Source of the DNA: an uncultured Verrucomicrobiota bacterium
GTDB taxonomy: Bacteria; Verrucomicrobiota; Verrucomicrobiia; Palsa-1439
Assembly: GCA_903847335.1 (NCBI GenBank)
Contig: CAINDI010000017.1
Location: 1-43,983 of the forward strand
Direction: 5' to 3'
Length of the DNA stretch: 43,983 bases
The translations under genes and the position numbers were made by a program. Positions 34,346 to 41,905 of the stretch are shown piece by piece. The notes beneath the pieces are model-generated. The model saw only the letters and a program-made list of their open reading frames with translations, was not told the origin of the DNA and did no database searches. How positions within the stretch are numbered: position 1 is the first letter of the stretch; every line of letters starts with the position of its first letter.

Positions 34346-35716
34346 TTACAAAGCTTCCAACCGGTATTGCTTTAACTTCCGGTGCAATGTCCGCCGGCTC
34401 ATGCCGATTTTGTCGGCGGCTTTTGTACGATTGCCATTGGTTTCCTTCAGTGCTTGCACAATCAATTGCCGCTCGGCTTCCTCCACTGTCATCGTCACAC
34501 CGGGACGAACCACGGAAATCTTTGTTAAATCAGCACCGGTCCGAATCGGCGCCGGAATATCTCGAACTGTCAGCCGGTCGCCGCGCGCCAACACCACCAT
34601 TTGTTCTAACGCATTTCGCAGCTCCCGCACATTGCCGGGCCAGTCGTAGGCCATCAATAAATTTATCGCCTCTTGCGTAATTTCGCGGACTGGCACATTA
34701 TTTTCCTCGCTGTATTGCCGGTTGAATGTCGCCACCAACAAGGGCACATCGTCCCGGCGCTCGCGCAACGGAGGCAAGCCCACCGTCACCACGCTCAACC
34801 GGTAAAACAAATCATCCCGGAACTTTCCTTCCGCTACCATCTTCTTCAAATCCCGATTCGTTGCCGCCACCAACCGCACATCCACCTCGATAGTTTTGTT
34901 GCCGCCGACACGCTCGAACTTTCGTTCTTCGAGCACACGCAACAGTTTCACCTGCATCGCCGGTTCCAATTCGCCGACTTCATCCAGAAAAATCGTCCCG
35001 CCATCCGCCATCTCAAATCGGCCGGCACGACGTTCGACCGCGCCGGTAAACGCACCTTTCTCATGACCAAACAATTCACTCTCCAATAACGTCGTCGGCA
35101 ACGCCGCCGCGTGGACGGCGATGAATGGTCCGCCTTTACGCGGACTGAGATTGTGAACGGCATGCGCCACGAGTTCCTTACCGGTGCCCGTCTCGCCGGT
35201 AATCAACACCGATGCCCGCGTCGGCGCAACCTGCCGGATAATGTCGAACATCTGCAACATCGCCGGCGACTGGCCAATCAGATTTTCGAGGCCGAATTTC
35301 TGGTCCAGTTGTTCGTGAAGGTTGACGTTCTCGGCTTCGATTTGCCGGCTCTTCAACGCCCGCCCGATCACCAAATCCAATTCATCGAGATTGACCGGCT
35401 TGGTGACGTAGTGATACGCACCGGCTTTCATCGCCTCCACTGCATTTTCAATCGAACCGTACGCCGTCATCATGATGCTCACCGGCGGATTGCTCAGCGA
35501 ACCGGCTCGCCGGAGCAATTTTAAACCATCGTCACCCGGCATTCGTAAATCAGTAAGCAACACATCCACCGGTTGGGTTTCTAAGATACCGGTCGCCTTC
35601 GACACATCGTCAGCGGCCAGCACGTCATACCGGTCCTCAAGCGCCCGCTGCAAACCATCGCGCTGCAACCGTTCGTCATCCACAATCAAAATTGTTGGGC
35701 GTTTATGGGTGTTCAT
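34346..35716 (-). CDS. NtrC-family sigma-54-dependent response regulator
   Basis: This 456-residue protein has a receiver domain (about 7-120) with ILIVDDE and LLTDLRMPG (phospho-acceptor Asp56). The AAA+ domain (about 143-380) has Walker A GETGTGKE, the sigma-54 contact loop ELFGHEKGAFTGA, Walker B GGTIFLDEVGEL and Arg finger FRDDLFYRL. The C-terminal Fis-type helix-turn-helix (about 415-456) reads RTKAADKIGMSRRTLHRKLK. It is co-transcribed with the sensor kinase (14-bp overlap). It is convergent with the cytochrome operon, which is a plausible target, but I found no -24/-12 promoter there. Confidence 0.96.
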   Translation of the reverse strand: MNTHKRPTILIVDDERLQRDGLQRALEDRYDVLAADDVSKATGILETQPVDVLLTDLRMPGDDGLKLLRRAGSLSNPPVSIMMTAYGSIENAVEAMKAGAYHYVTKPVNLDELDLVIGRALKSRQIEAENVNLHEQLDQKFGLENLIGQSPAMLQMFDIIRQVAPTRASVLITGETGTGKELVAHAVHNLSPRKGGPFIAVHAAALPTTLLESELFGHEKGAFTGAVERRAGRFEMADGGTIFLDEVGELEPAMQVKLLRVLEERKFERVGGNKTIEVDVRLVAATNRDLKKMVAEGKFRDDLFYRLSVVTVGLPPLRERRDDVPLLVATFNRQYSEENNVPVREITQEAINLLMAYDWPGNVRELRNALEQMVVLARGDRLTVRDIPAPIRTGADLTKISVVRPGVTMTVEEAERQLIVQALKETNGNRTKAADKIGMSRRTLHRKLKQYRLEAL

Positions 35717-36947
35717 GATGACTACCGGTGGCGAGCAGCCGAGTGCGTTTTTCCGTCAGAGGCAATTTCAACCGAACCGTCGTACCGCGACCAATATCAC
35801 TTTCGACATCCAACGTGCCGCCGTGTTCGCGAACAATCCGTTGCACAATCATCAACCCGAGACCGGTCCCTTCGGTTTTCGTGGTGAAATACGGTTCAAA
35901 AACCCGGCCGATATGTTCCGGCGCGATACCATGACCGGTATCCATAAACGACACCGCCACATAGTCTGCGTTCGCCTCGGTGCGAACTCGCAAGATTCCG
36001 CCGGCGCGCATCGCTTGGAGCGCATTCTTAATCAAATTGTAAAACGCCTGCTGCAATTGCGCCCGGTCCGCCAGACATTGCGGCAAGCCATCCGCCAATT
36101 CCAGTTCGACCAGAATATCCCGGTCTTTAATCTCGCGCTCCAACAGCGTCAACGATTCCATCACGACATCATTGACACCGGTGCGTTGTAAATCCGGTTT
36201 TGTCGGACGAATCGCGCGAAGAAATTGGCTGATAATCCGGTCGAGTCGCGCGATTTCTTCGCGAGCGATGCCCAAATCTTTCCGGAGCCGGCCCGCTTTA
36301 GCCACCGGTACGTTTTTCAACTCGCGCTCCATCAATTGCAGATGAATATTCAGCGAGTTCAGCGGATTCCCAAGTTCGTGCGCGACGCCGGCGGCGAGCA
36401 ATGTCAGCGCAGAAATTTTTTCCGATTCCAACGCCGTCGCCGCGCGTTGCCGGGCTTCGGTGACATCCCGGAGAATCACCGCCATCCCGGTCACCGAATC
36501 GTCCGTCTCTTCCACCAACGGTACGATGTAAAAACTCAGAAACCGTTGCCGGGGATAAAACACCTCCAACTCGCGCGCCAAAACTTTGCTCCATTCGTTT
36601 TTGTCAGCGGCAAAAATTTTCTTCCAATCCAAATCGCGCAAATGTTTGGCAAGCAGATCGCCGACTGCGCGCTCTGGGTCGAGACCAAGCATCTCGGCGG
36701 CGGCGGCATTGAGATAACTAATTTTGCCATCGCGCCCGGCCACGATGATGCCTTCTTGAATGGTGTTGAAAAGCGTTTCGAGAAAACCTTTTTCCCGCGA
36801 AAGTTTCAGCACAAAACTTTGCAGGCTTTGCGGGTCCACCCGGTCAATCCGACCGATGAGTTTGTCGAGAAATGTATTTTTCACAATCGGCACCAGTTTA
36901 TTTTTGACAACGCCGCATCTCGTGTGCCACAATGTCGCAAGTTTCAC
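35703..36947 (-). CDS. PAS-domain sensor histidine kinase, NtrB-like
   Basis: Up to 414 residues: a PAS domain (about 55-165; ILRDVTEARQRA closes it), then a dimerisation helix with AAGVAHELGNPLNSL (His190), N box NLIKNALQAM, and G boxes DTGHGIAPEH and TEGTGLGLMIV. There are no transmembrane segments, so it is a cytoplasmic sensor. The ATG at 36947 gives the longest frame, but it overlaps a good promoter for the divergent apgM. A GTG at 36884 (reading VKNTFLDKL) may be the true start, giving about 393 residues. Downstream it overlaps the response regulator by 14 bp. Confidence 0.93.
   Translation of the reverse strand: MKLATLWHTRCGVVKNKLVPIVKNTFLDKLIGRIDRVDPQSLQSFVLKLSREKGFLETLFNTIQEGIIVAGRDGKISYLNAAAAEMLGLDPERAVGDLLAKHLRDLDWKKIFAADKNEWSKVLARELEVFYPRQRFLSFYIVPLVEETDDSVTGMAVILRDVTEARQRAATALESEKISALTLLAAGVAHELGNPLNSLNIHLQLMERELKNVPVAKAGRLRKDLGIAREEIARLDRIISQFLRAIRPTKPDLQRTGVNDVVMESLTLLEREIKDRDILVELELADGLPQCLADRAQLQQAFYNLIKNALQAMRAGGILRVRTEANADYVAVSFMDTGHGIAPEHIGRVFEPYFTTKTEGTGLGLMIVQRIVREHGGTLDVESDIGRGTTVRLKLPLTEKRTRLLATGSHHEHP
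36904..36933 (+). promoter_or_regulatory. Sigma-70 promoter for apgM
   Basis: TTGACA (36904-36909, a perfect -35) and CACAAT (36928-36933) are 18 bases apart and lie about 46 bp upstream of the apgM ATG. The element overlaps the first codons assigned to the divergent histidine kinase, which supports a later start for that gene. Confidence 0.55.
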
Positions 36948-36979
36948 CTGTTTTCAAGGCAAAACCCCGGAGCAAATTC

Positions 36980-38200
36980 ATGAATCTCGATAAAATTTAT
37001 ACGGATCTCACGATCCCGAACGAATCCAAAATCGCGCTCGTCGTGTACGACGGCGTCGGCGATATCGCCACCGAATCCACCGGCTTTCGCACTCCGCTCG
37101 AAGTCGCCAAAACTCCTAATCTCGACGCGCTCGCCAAACACGCCGCAATGGGCCGTCTGACGCCCGTCGCGCCCGGCATCACTCCCGGCAGCGGCCCCGG
37201 CCACCTCGGCTTGTTTGGCTACGATCCGCTCGAATTTGAAGTTGGTCGTGGCGTCATCGAAGCGCTCGGTCTCGGCATTGAACTCAAAGCCGGCGACATT
37301 GCCGCCCGCGCCAATTTCTGCACGCTCAACGCCAAAGGTCTGGTCACCGACCGGCGCGCTGGCCGCATCGACACCAAAGTTTGCGAAGCACAGGTCGAAA
37401 TCCTGAAAAAGAAAATCAAAAAAATCGGCGATGTCGAAGTCATCATCAAAGCCGGTAAAGGCCACCGGTTCGTCGTTGTATTTCGCGGCAAAGGACTCGA
37501 AGGCCCGCTCACCAATTCCGATCCCGGCCGCGAAGGCCAACCCATCGGCGTTGCCAAGCCGATTAAGAAAACCGCCAAGACCACCAAGACCGCGAAAATC
37601 GTTGCCGAGTTTTACAAACAAGCGTTGCCGCTCTTGAAGAATTGCCGGCCCGCCAACGGCTTCCTCCTCCGCGGCATCGCCCACCAGCCGCACATTCCGA
37701 GTTTCCAAGACCGGTACGGCCTGAAAGCGGCCTGCATCGCGATTTATCCGATGTACAAAGGTCTCGCCCAACTCGTCGGCATGACCAAAATTGAAGGCGC
37801 GCACTCGCTCGCCGAGGAATTTGAACTCGCCGTTAAAGCGCTCAAAACTTACGACTTTGTTTTCATCCACATCAAGCCGACCGACGCCGCCGGCGAAGAT
37901 GGTAATTTCGCCGCGAAAGTCGCCGCCATCGAAGAAGCCGATGCCGGCCTTGCGACCTTGATCGCCGCGCAACCCGACGTGCTCGTCGTGACCGGCGACC
38001 ACTCCACACCGGTGCCGGTGAAAGGTCACAGTTGGCATCCGCAACCGGTATTAATCGCCAGCGAAATTTCCGGCTGGGACGGCATGGAACGTTTCACTGA
38101 ACGCGCCGCCAACCACGGCAGCCTCGGCATCTTCGACGCGAAATATCTCATCCGCTTCATGCAAGCCAACGCCAAGCGCTTCGACAAATTCGGCGCGTAA
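36980..38200 (+). CDS. apgM: Cofactor-independent phosphoglycerate mutase, archaeal-type
   Basis: This 406-residue alkaline-phosphatase-superfamily enzyme interconverts 3- and 2-phosphoglycerate. LVVYDGVGDIA holds the first metal ligand, GITPGSGPGHLGLFGYDP carries the nucleophile Ser of ApgM, followed by HIKPTDAAGEDG and VTGDHSTPV plus KGHSWHPQPVLI, the second metal site. The start at 36980 has GGAG at 36969-36972. CCGG is somewhat less frequent here than in the preceding genes, but codon style is otherwise the same. It is the last gene before the repeat-bounded segments, and its stop lies 2 bp before the ACTGA tandem repeat. Confidence 0.95.
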   Translation: MNLDKIYTDLTIPNESKIALVVYDGVGDIATESTGFRTPLEVAKTPNLDALAKHAAMGRLTPVAPGITPGSGPGHLGLFGYDPLEFEVGRGVIEALGLGIELKAGDIAARANFCTLNAKGLVTDRRAGRIDTKVCEAQVEILKKKIKKIGDVEVIIKAGKGHRFVVVFRGKGLEGPLTNSDPGREGQPIGVAKPIKKTAKTTKTAKIVAEFYKQALPLLKNCRPANGFLLRGIAHQPHIPSFQDRYGLKAACIAIYPMYKGLAQLVGMTKIEGAHSLAEEFELAVKALKTYDFVFIHIKPTDAAGEDGNFAAKVAAIEEADAGLATLIAAQPDVLVVTGDHSTPVPVKGHSWHPQPVLIASEISGWDGMERFTERAANHGSLGIFDAKYLIRFMQANAKRFDKFGA

Positions 38201-38202
38201 AA

Positions 38203-38226
38203 ACTGAACTGAACTGAACTGACTGA
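38203..38226 (+). repeat. ACTGA tandem repeat next to repeat copy 1
   Basis: Four perfect ACTGA units (38203-38222) plus CTGA run straight into the 44-bp core of copy 1. ACTGA is also the first five bases of copies 2-4, so this may be expansion of the left end of the same element. Confidence 0.8.
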
Positions 38227-38268
38227 AATTGCTTTTGGGGACCGAATCACGCTTGCGCAGGGGGGTTA
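38225..38268 (+). repeat. 44-bp dispersed repeat, copy 1 (variant left end)
   Basis: The core from GAAATTGC to GGGGGGTTA is identical to the other three copies. The left flank differs (ACTGACT in place of ACTGATAG) and the base after TTA is G rather than A. It follows an intact apgM and no gene is cut here. The minus strand of every copy encodes a start codon followed by IRSPKAIS, which creates artificial gene starts. Confidence 0.95.
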
Positions 38269-38376
38269 GTTTTTTTACTTGTTTTTTTTTTGAACCTTTT
38301 GTATTCTAAGGGTCACTAATACCAAAACAGCACGAGCTGTTTGAAACACTAACCAAACACTGAGGAAAAGAGTGGC

Positions 38377-38877
38377 ATGAAGAAAAAACTAGCAGTAGTT
38401 GCAATGATCGTGGTTGTCGGCGTGGCCAGCGGTTGGGCGGCCCAAACAACCGTGTTGAACAAGATGGACATCACCTTGAAGGGGAAACTGACTCCGGGTG
38501 GAGCCGCGGTGACCGGGGCAACCTTGGCGGGTAACACGAATGCAATCTCGCACTTGATCTTGCAGGTCGTGAATGCCGGCACGACGAACGAAGTCGAGGC
38601 GATTGGACAGGTCAGCGGGACGAATATCACTGTCTTGTTGACGCAAAAAGCGAGTGTCGATCTCGTCAATACGCCGAAGAGCGATAAGTTCGTTGCGGCC
38701 TTCGAAGGCACCGCCGGTTCGGCGAAAAACGCTGTGTTGCTGATCAATGGGACGGTGAAAACGGCGACGACGAAGACGGCGACGAACGTCACTCTCGCGG
38801 GGACGTTCAGCGGCATCTGGACGGATGGCAGCAATACGGTCGCGGGAACGATTGCCAGCGTCAAAGTGAAGAAGTAG
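38377..38877 (+). CDS. Secreted hypothetical protein, beta-rich
   Basis: The N-terminal signal peptide is MKKKLAVVAMIVVVGVASGWAAQ (cleavage after GWA or WAA likely). It is followed by about 143 residues rich in Thr, Ala, Val, Asn and Gly, with alternating polarity suggesting an all-beta fold (NKMDITLKGKLTPGG, LAGTFSGIWTDGSNTVAG). There are no Cys residues and no known motif. GAGG at 38361-38364 serves as ribosome site, and a strong terminator follows, so it is a single-gene unit. Codon choice looks GC-rich but with fewer CCGG than 1-38.2 kb. I do not recognise the family. Confidence 0.75.
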   Translation: MKKKLAVVAMIVVVGVASGWAAQTTVLNKMDITLKGKLTPGGAAVTGATLAGNTNAISHLILQVVNAGTTNEVEAIGQVSGTNITVLLTQKASVDLVNTPKSDKFVAAFEGTAGSAKNAVLLINGTVKTATTKTATNVTLAGTFSGIWTDGSNTVAGTIASVKVKK

Positions 38878-38911
38878 TTTCTGGTTGCGCGTCGCGCAAT
38901 CGTAGCAGACA

Positions 38912-38949
38912 ACGGGGAAGGCGTTTTACGCTTTCCCCGTTTCTGTTTT
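38912..38949 (+). terminator. Rho-independent terminator of the secreted-protein gene
   Basis: ACGGGGAAGGCG pairs with the CGCTTTCCCCGT region across a TTTTA loop (one G-T pair), followed by TTTCTGTTTT. A separate compact palindrome, TTGCGCG-T-CGCGCAA, lies just before it at 38885-38899. Confidence 0.8.
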
Positions 38950-38984
38950 CAGTCAGCGGAGTGATGCACTCAGCCGGCGAGCCT

Positions 38985-39677
38985 TCATTGAGCGTTGAAC
39001 GAATTCAGCGCGTCTTGGGCGGCTTCGCGGACTTCGGCGTCGCGGTCCGTGAGCAGGCGCCGCAACAACGGCAAGGCGCGTTGGTCGCCCAGCGTGTCCA
39101 GGGCGCGGATGGCGGCTTTGCGGACCTCCGGCGGTTGCGCTTGGTCCGCGCCGAGGGTGATTTCCTGGAAGGCCGACGGGTGGTCGAGATTGGCCAACTC
39201 GTTCAGGATGTCCGCTTTCACTTCGACACTGGTTTCCGCGCGCAACATGCGCCCGAGCGTGCTGGCCACCTGCGGGTCGGAGACGCCGGCGTCGGTCAGT
39301 TCACGCACGCGCAGGACGATAGTGGAACGACCGTTGTTGTCTTCCGTTGTCTGATAGGATTTCAACGCGGCTTGCAAGCGTGTGTCGAGATACTGAACCG
39401 GCACATCGGAACCCAGTCCCGCGGCGAACACCGAGTCGGTATCGGCTTGGGGCACGGCGGTGGGCGTTTGGTTTGTCGCGGCGCTGTCGTGAGGGTTCTT
39501 TGTGGAGAGCGCTGCACCGGGTTGCGGTTGCAGTGTGGGAATCGCGGGGACCTGCTTGCTGACGTGCCGGGGCGAGTTGGTGGACGGAACGTCGGATTCC
39601 ATTGCGGGCTGGCCGCAGCCACACAGTGAACCCACGAGCAGCGTCGCGACAATTGCCAGTGGCATCAAGTCCTTCAT
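38985..39677 (-). CDS. HEAT-repeat lipoprotein, second copy of this architecture
   Basis: This 230-residue protein has a signal peptide with lipobox SLCGC (Cys about 20), a long Pro/Thr/Ser-rich linker (about 25-75) and C-terminal HEAT repeats: SVEVKADILNELANLDHP, PEVRKAAIRALDTLGDQRA and AEVREAAQDALNSF. Layout, size and repeat phrasing match the lipoprotein at 9451-10086, which suggests the same phylum even though it lies beyond repeat copy 1. It probably mediates protein binding at a membrane. No functional partner is adjacent. Confidence 0.82.
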   Translation of the reverse strand: MKDLMPLAIVATLLVGSLCGCGQPAMESDVPSTNSPRHVSKQVPAIPTLQPQPGAALSTKNPHDSAATNQTPTAVPQADTDSVFAAGLGSDVPVQYLDTRLQAALKSYQTTEDNNGRSTIVLRVRELTDAGVSDPQVASTLGRMLRAETSVEVKADILNELANLDHPSAFQEITLGADQAQPPEVRKAAIRALDTLGDQRALPLLRRLLTDRDAEVREAAQDALNSFNAQ

Positions 39678-39780
39678 GCGCGAATTTTATCGCAGTGGCC
39701 GGCCTCAGCGTCAATCGCGGATTTGTGATGACTGACAATGGGCGCGGGCAAAATTCCAATTGCGCCGCTAGCCGGGCGAG

Positions 39781-39808
39781 TTGCCGATTTGGGAAAGGTG
39801 CATACTGT
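39781..39808 (+). promoter_or_regulatory. Candidate sigma-70 promoter for the PAS-protein fragment
   Basis: TTGCCG (39781-39786) and TACTGT (39803-39808) are 16 bases apart, with GAGG (39815-39818) as ribosome site before the ATG at 39827. It is moderately similar to consensus. Confidence 0.4.
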
Positions 39809-39826
39809 CTTGTTGAGGTAACGAAG

Positions 39827-40046
39827 ATGAATGGGCAAGAACAAATTCGGCCGCCGGTGGCGTTTCCGAAGGTGCCGGCGAAGTTGCCGTTGCCGCCGAC
39901 GGACGAATTGTTTCGGCTGTGGGTGGAGGCGGCGCCGGATGGGATTGTGATCGTGGATCGGTCGGGCCTGATCCAATTTGTCAATGGGCGGACGCGGGCG
40001 CTGTTTGGGTACAGTGATGCGGAGTTGCTTGGGCAGCCAGTTGAGG
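39827..40046 (+). pseudogene. PAS-domain signalling protein, cut off at repeat copy 2
   Basis: Seventy-three native residues are present. A Pro-rich start (MNGQEQIRPPVAFPK) leads into a PAS domain: LWVEAAPDGIVIVDRSGLIQFVNGR, then ALFGYSDAELLGQPVE. PAS domains normally run on for another 60-70 residues and are followed by a kinase or cyclase output domain. Here the sequence meets the repeat at 40047, whose bases supply one more codon and a TGA at 40049-40051. A proper promoter and ribosome site are present, so the gene was intact in its source genome. Confidence 0.88.
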
Positions 40047-40099
40047 ACTGATAGGAAATTGCTTTTGGGGACCGAATCACGCTTGCGCAGGGGGGTTAA
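40047..40099 (+). repeat. 53-bp dispersed repeat, copy 2
   Basis: It runs from ACTGATAGG to GGGGGGTTAA and is identical over 53 bp to copies 3 and 4. The PAS-protein gene is interrupted at its left border. To the right, 40100-40217 is AT-rich noncoding sequence downstream of the glycosyltransferase gene. No target-site duplication is visible. Confidence 0.97.
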
Positions 40100-40217
40100 T
40101 AACCTCTTGGCTTCAAATCCGATAATCATAGTTTGGTCAATTAAGTGGTTGCATTGATGGAATCCAGCAGTTACAGAGGCTAAAAGTAATTTTTTTTTCA
40201 GTCATGCAAAATTTTCG

Positions 40218-41279
40218 CTACCCGGTAATCTTTCTGAATAGATGAAGGTATTCATTCAGGTTGGTTTCCCAGGAAAATTTAAGCGAATACTGTTTTAGTA
40301 CTTCAGGGAGGGATTTGTCTTTGTCGAATGCTTCCATATTTTCCAGAAAAAAGCGGGCCATCTCCACAGGTTCAAATGTTTTCCAGTAGTAGGCATGCTT
40401 GTCACAAACTTCAGGGATACTCGAAAAAGTTGAAGCAAATACGGGCTTTCCGAATCGCATGGCTTCAATGGGAGGCAGGCCCATACCTTCAAATCTGGAG
40501 GGGAAAAGTACCGCCTTGCAGTGGTTGTACATCCAGAATTTGTCTTCTTCAGAAATGGTGCCTGGAAGAATGATTCTTTCACTCAGACCCATTGCATCGA
40601 TTCTCCGCCACAATTCTTCCGCGTACGCTGAAGAGTTGTTTCCAGCCATGATTAACTTATAGTTTTCAGGTAATTGCTGCATGAATTCCAAGAGTACACC
40701 AAGGTTTTTCTTCATTTGGATCACACCTATGGAGAAGAGAAGATCTCCATCCGGGACAAACGCAGGTGGGTTAACCTGACCGGAATTTTTAACTGTCACC
40801 CCGTTGTAGATCTTATGGATGGGGGTTTTTCCGATGTGCAGGTTCTCCCTGACAACTCCTTCTGTAAACTTCGATATGACCGTTATTGTGGTTGCCCGGT
40901 CCACTTTTTTCTGCAAAATCTTCAGCCTTTTTTTTGCCTTTGCGGGCGATTTCTCACCCAGAAAATTCAGGTCGTGAATGGTTAGGATGTAAGGCGTATT
41001 TAGATCTGAAGGGAAATAGGCCGAATCCTGGTGCAGGGCATACCACAGGTCATATTTTCTGCACAAGGAAGGGAAGTACCTGCGCCGCAGTGAGACGACC
41101 TCATAATCCACGAGATTTCCGAAGTATCCTTTGAATTTGCGGGGTACTAAAAGCGTAAATCTGAATCGCTCATCCACAATCCTGCTGATTCCCTCACCGA
41201 AAAACAAGGCAACCTGTCCGAGGCCGGTATTTAGATCCTTGAGCCTGTCGAGATCAATCAATATCGATAATTTATCCAT
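40218..41279 (-). CDS. Family 1 (GT4-type) glycosyltransferase
   Basis: This 353-residue GT-B enzyme has an N-terminal domain with YILTIHDLNFL and ITVISKFTEGVV, and a C-terminal nucleotide-sugar domain with LFSIGVIQMKKNLGVLLEFM, PGTISEEDKFWMY and LFPSRFEGMGLPPIEAM. The last is the E-x7-E donor-binding motif of GT4 enzymes. There is no membrane span. It probably adds a sugar in surface polysaccharide synthesis. Composition and codon use are clearly more AT-rich than in 1-38.2 kb and the style is Bacteroidota-like. It lies 11 bp downstream of the deacetylase fragment, probably in one operon of a polysaccharide locus. Confidence 0.92.
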   Translation of the reverse strand: MDKLSILIDLDRLKDLNTGLGQVALFFGEGISRIVDERFRFTLLVPRKFKGYFGNLVDYEVVSLRRRYFPSLCRKYDLWYALHQDSAYFPSDLNTPYILTIHDLNFLGEKSPAKAKKRLKILQKKVDRATTITVISKFTEGVVRENLHIGKTPIHKIYNGVTVKNSGQVNPPAFVPDGDLLFSIGVIQMKKNLGVLLEFMQQLPENYKLIMAGNNSSAYAEELWRRIDAMGLSERIILPGTISEEDKFWMYNHCKAVLFPSRFEGMGLPPIEAMRFGKPVFASTFSSIPEVCDKHAYYWKTFEPVEMARFFLENMEAFDKDKSLPEVLKQYSLKFSWETNLNEYLHLFRKITG

Positions 41280-41290
41280 TTCATCTTTTT

Positions 41291-41852
41291 TCAGAACATC
41301 CTGACCCTGCCTTTTTTTAGCTTTGTTTTAAATGTCCAATCCGAATCAGTACCCTTGATATCAATTCGTTTCAGTTCGAACCTGTTTGTCGTACCCGGAT
41401 GATTGCACCTGTTTCCGATGCGCAATCCAGCAAGGATGCCATTCCTTTCCAGGGTACTGAAAAATGCTTGCTTTTCCGGCTGTTTCCTTGGGTATGCGCC
41501 ATAGGGATAGGCAAGAACCGGTACAAAGGGAATATTGTTTTCCGAAAGAATCGTGAAACAACCGGACAGATCCCTGGCGACTTCCGCGGTAGTTAATGTG
41601 TTATAGCTTTGATGGGCATAAGAATGCAACCCGAATTCGACATATTGCGCCTCCATTTGGCGAAGATGGACAAAATCCAACAGCGGCATTGGAGGTTCTG
41701 TTTCCCACTCGCTGGTAAGTCCGATGTATTTAACGGGCAACATGATGGATGCATGAAGCTTGTATCTGATTAGCAAGGGATAGAGTAATTCGAAATTATT
41801 CAGGTATCCGTCGTCGAAAGTGATCAGAAGTGGTTTTTCAGGAAATCTGAAA
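41291..41852 (-). pseudogene. NodB-type polysaccharide deacetylase, 5' end lost at repeat copy 3
   Basis: The frame is open from the repeat border at 41852: FRFPEKPLLITFDDGYLNN carries the catalytic/metal Asp pair of motif 1 (TFDDG), EFGLHSYAHQSY is motif 2 (H-x3-H zinc ligands), and LAYPYGAYP is motif 3. About 187 residues remain. The N-terminus before TFDDG (usually 30-100 residues, often a signal or anchor) is missing because the repeat replaces it. The protein would N- or O-deacetylate a cell-surface glycan. No start codon lies upstream of TFDDG on this side of the repeat, so the gene is cut rather than short. Confidence 0.88.
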
Positions 41853-41905
41853 ACTGATAGGAAATTGCTTTTGGGGACCGAATCACGCTTGCGCAGGGGG
41901 GTTAA
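41853..41905 (+). repeat. 53-bp dispersed repeat, copy 3
   Basis: It is identical to copies 2 and 4. Its left border cuts the deacetylase gene. Its right border coincides with the stop codon of the FkbM protein (TAA is the complement of 41902-41904, inside the repeat). No target duplication is seen. Confidence 0.97.

Noticed and set aside
36944-38044. 366-codon leftward open frame over apgM
   Set aside because: Antisense to conserved phosphoglycerate mutase motifs; translation is a Gly/Phe/Asp-rich shadow.
38349-38912. 187-codon leftward frame opposite the secreted protein
   Set aside because: The plus strand has signal peptide, ribosome site and terminator; the antisense frame has none of these.
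39301-40080. Leftward frame starting MIRSPKAIS in repeat copy 2
   Set aside because: The start is supplied by the repeat and the frame runs antisense to the PAS fragment and into the lipoprotein region without domain features.
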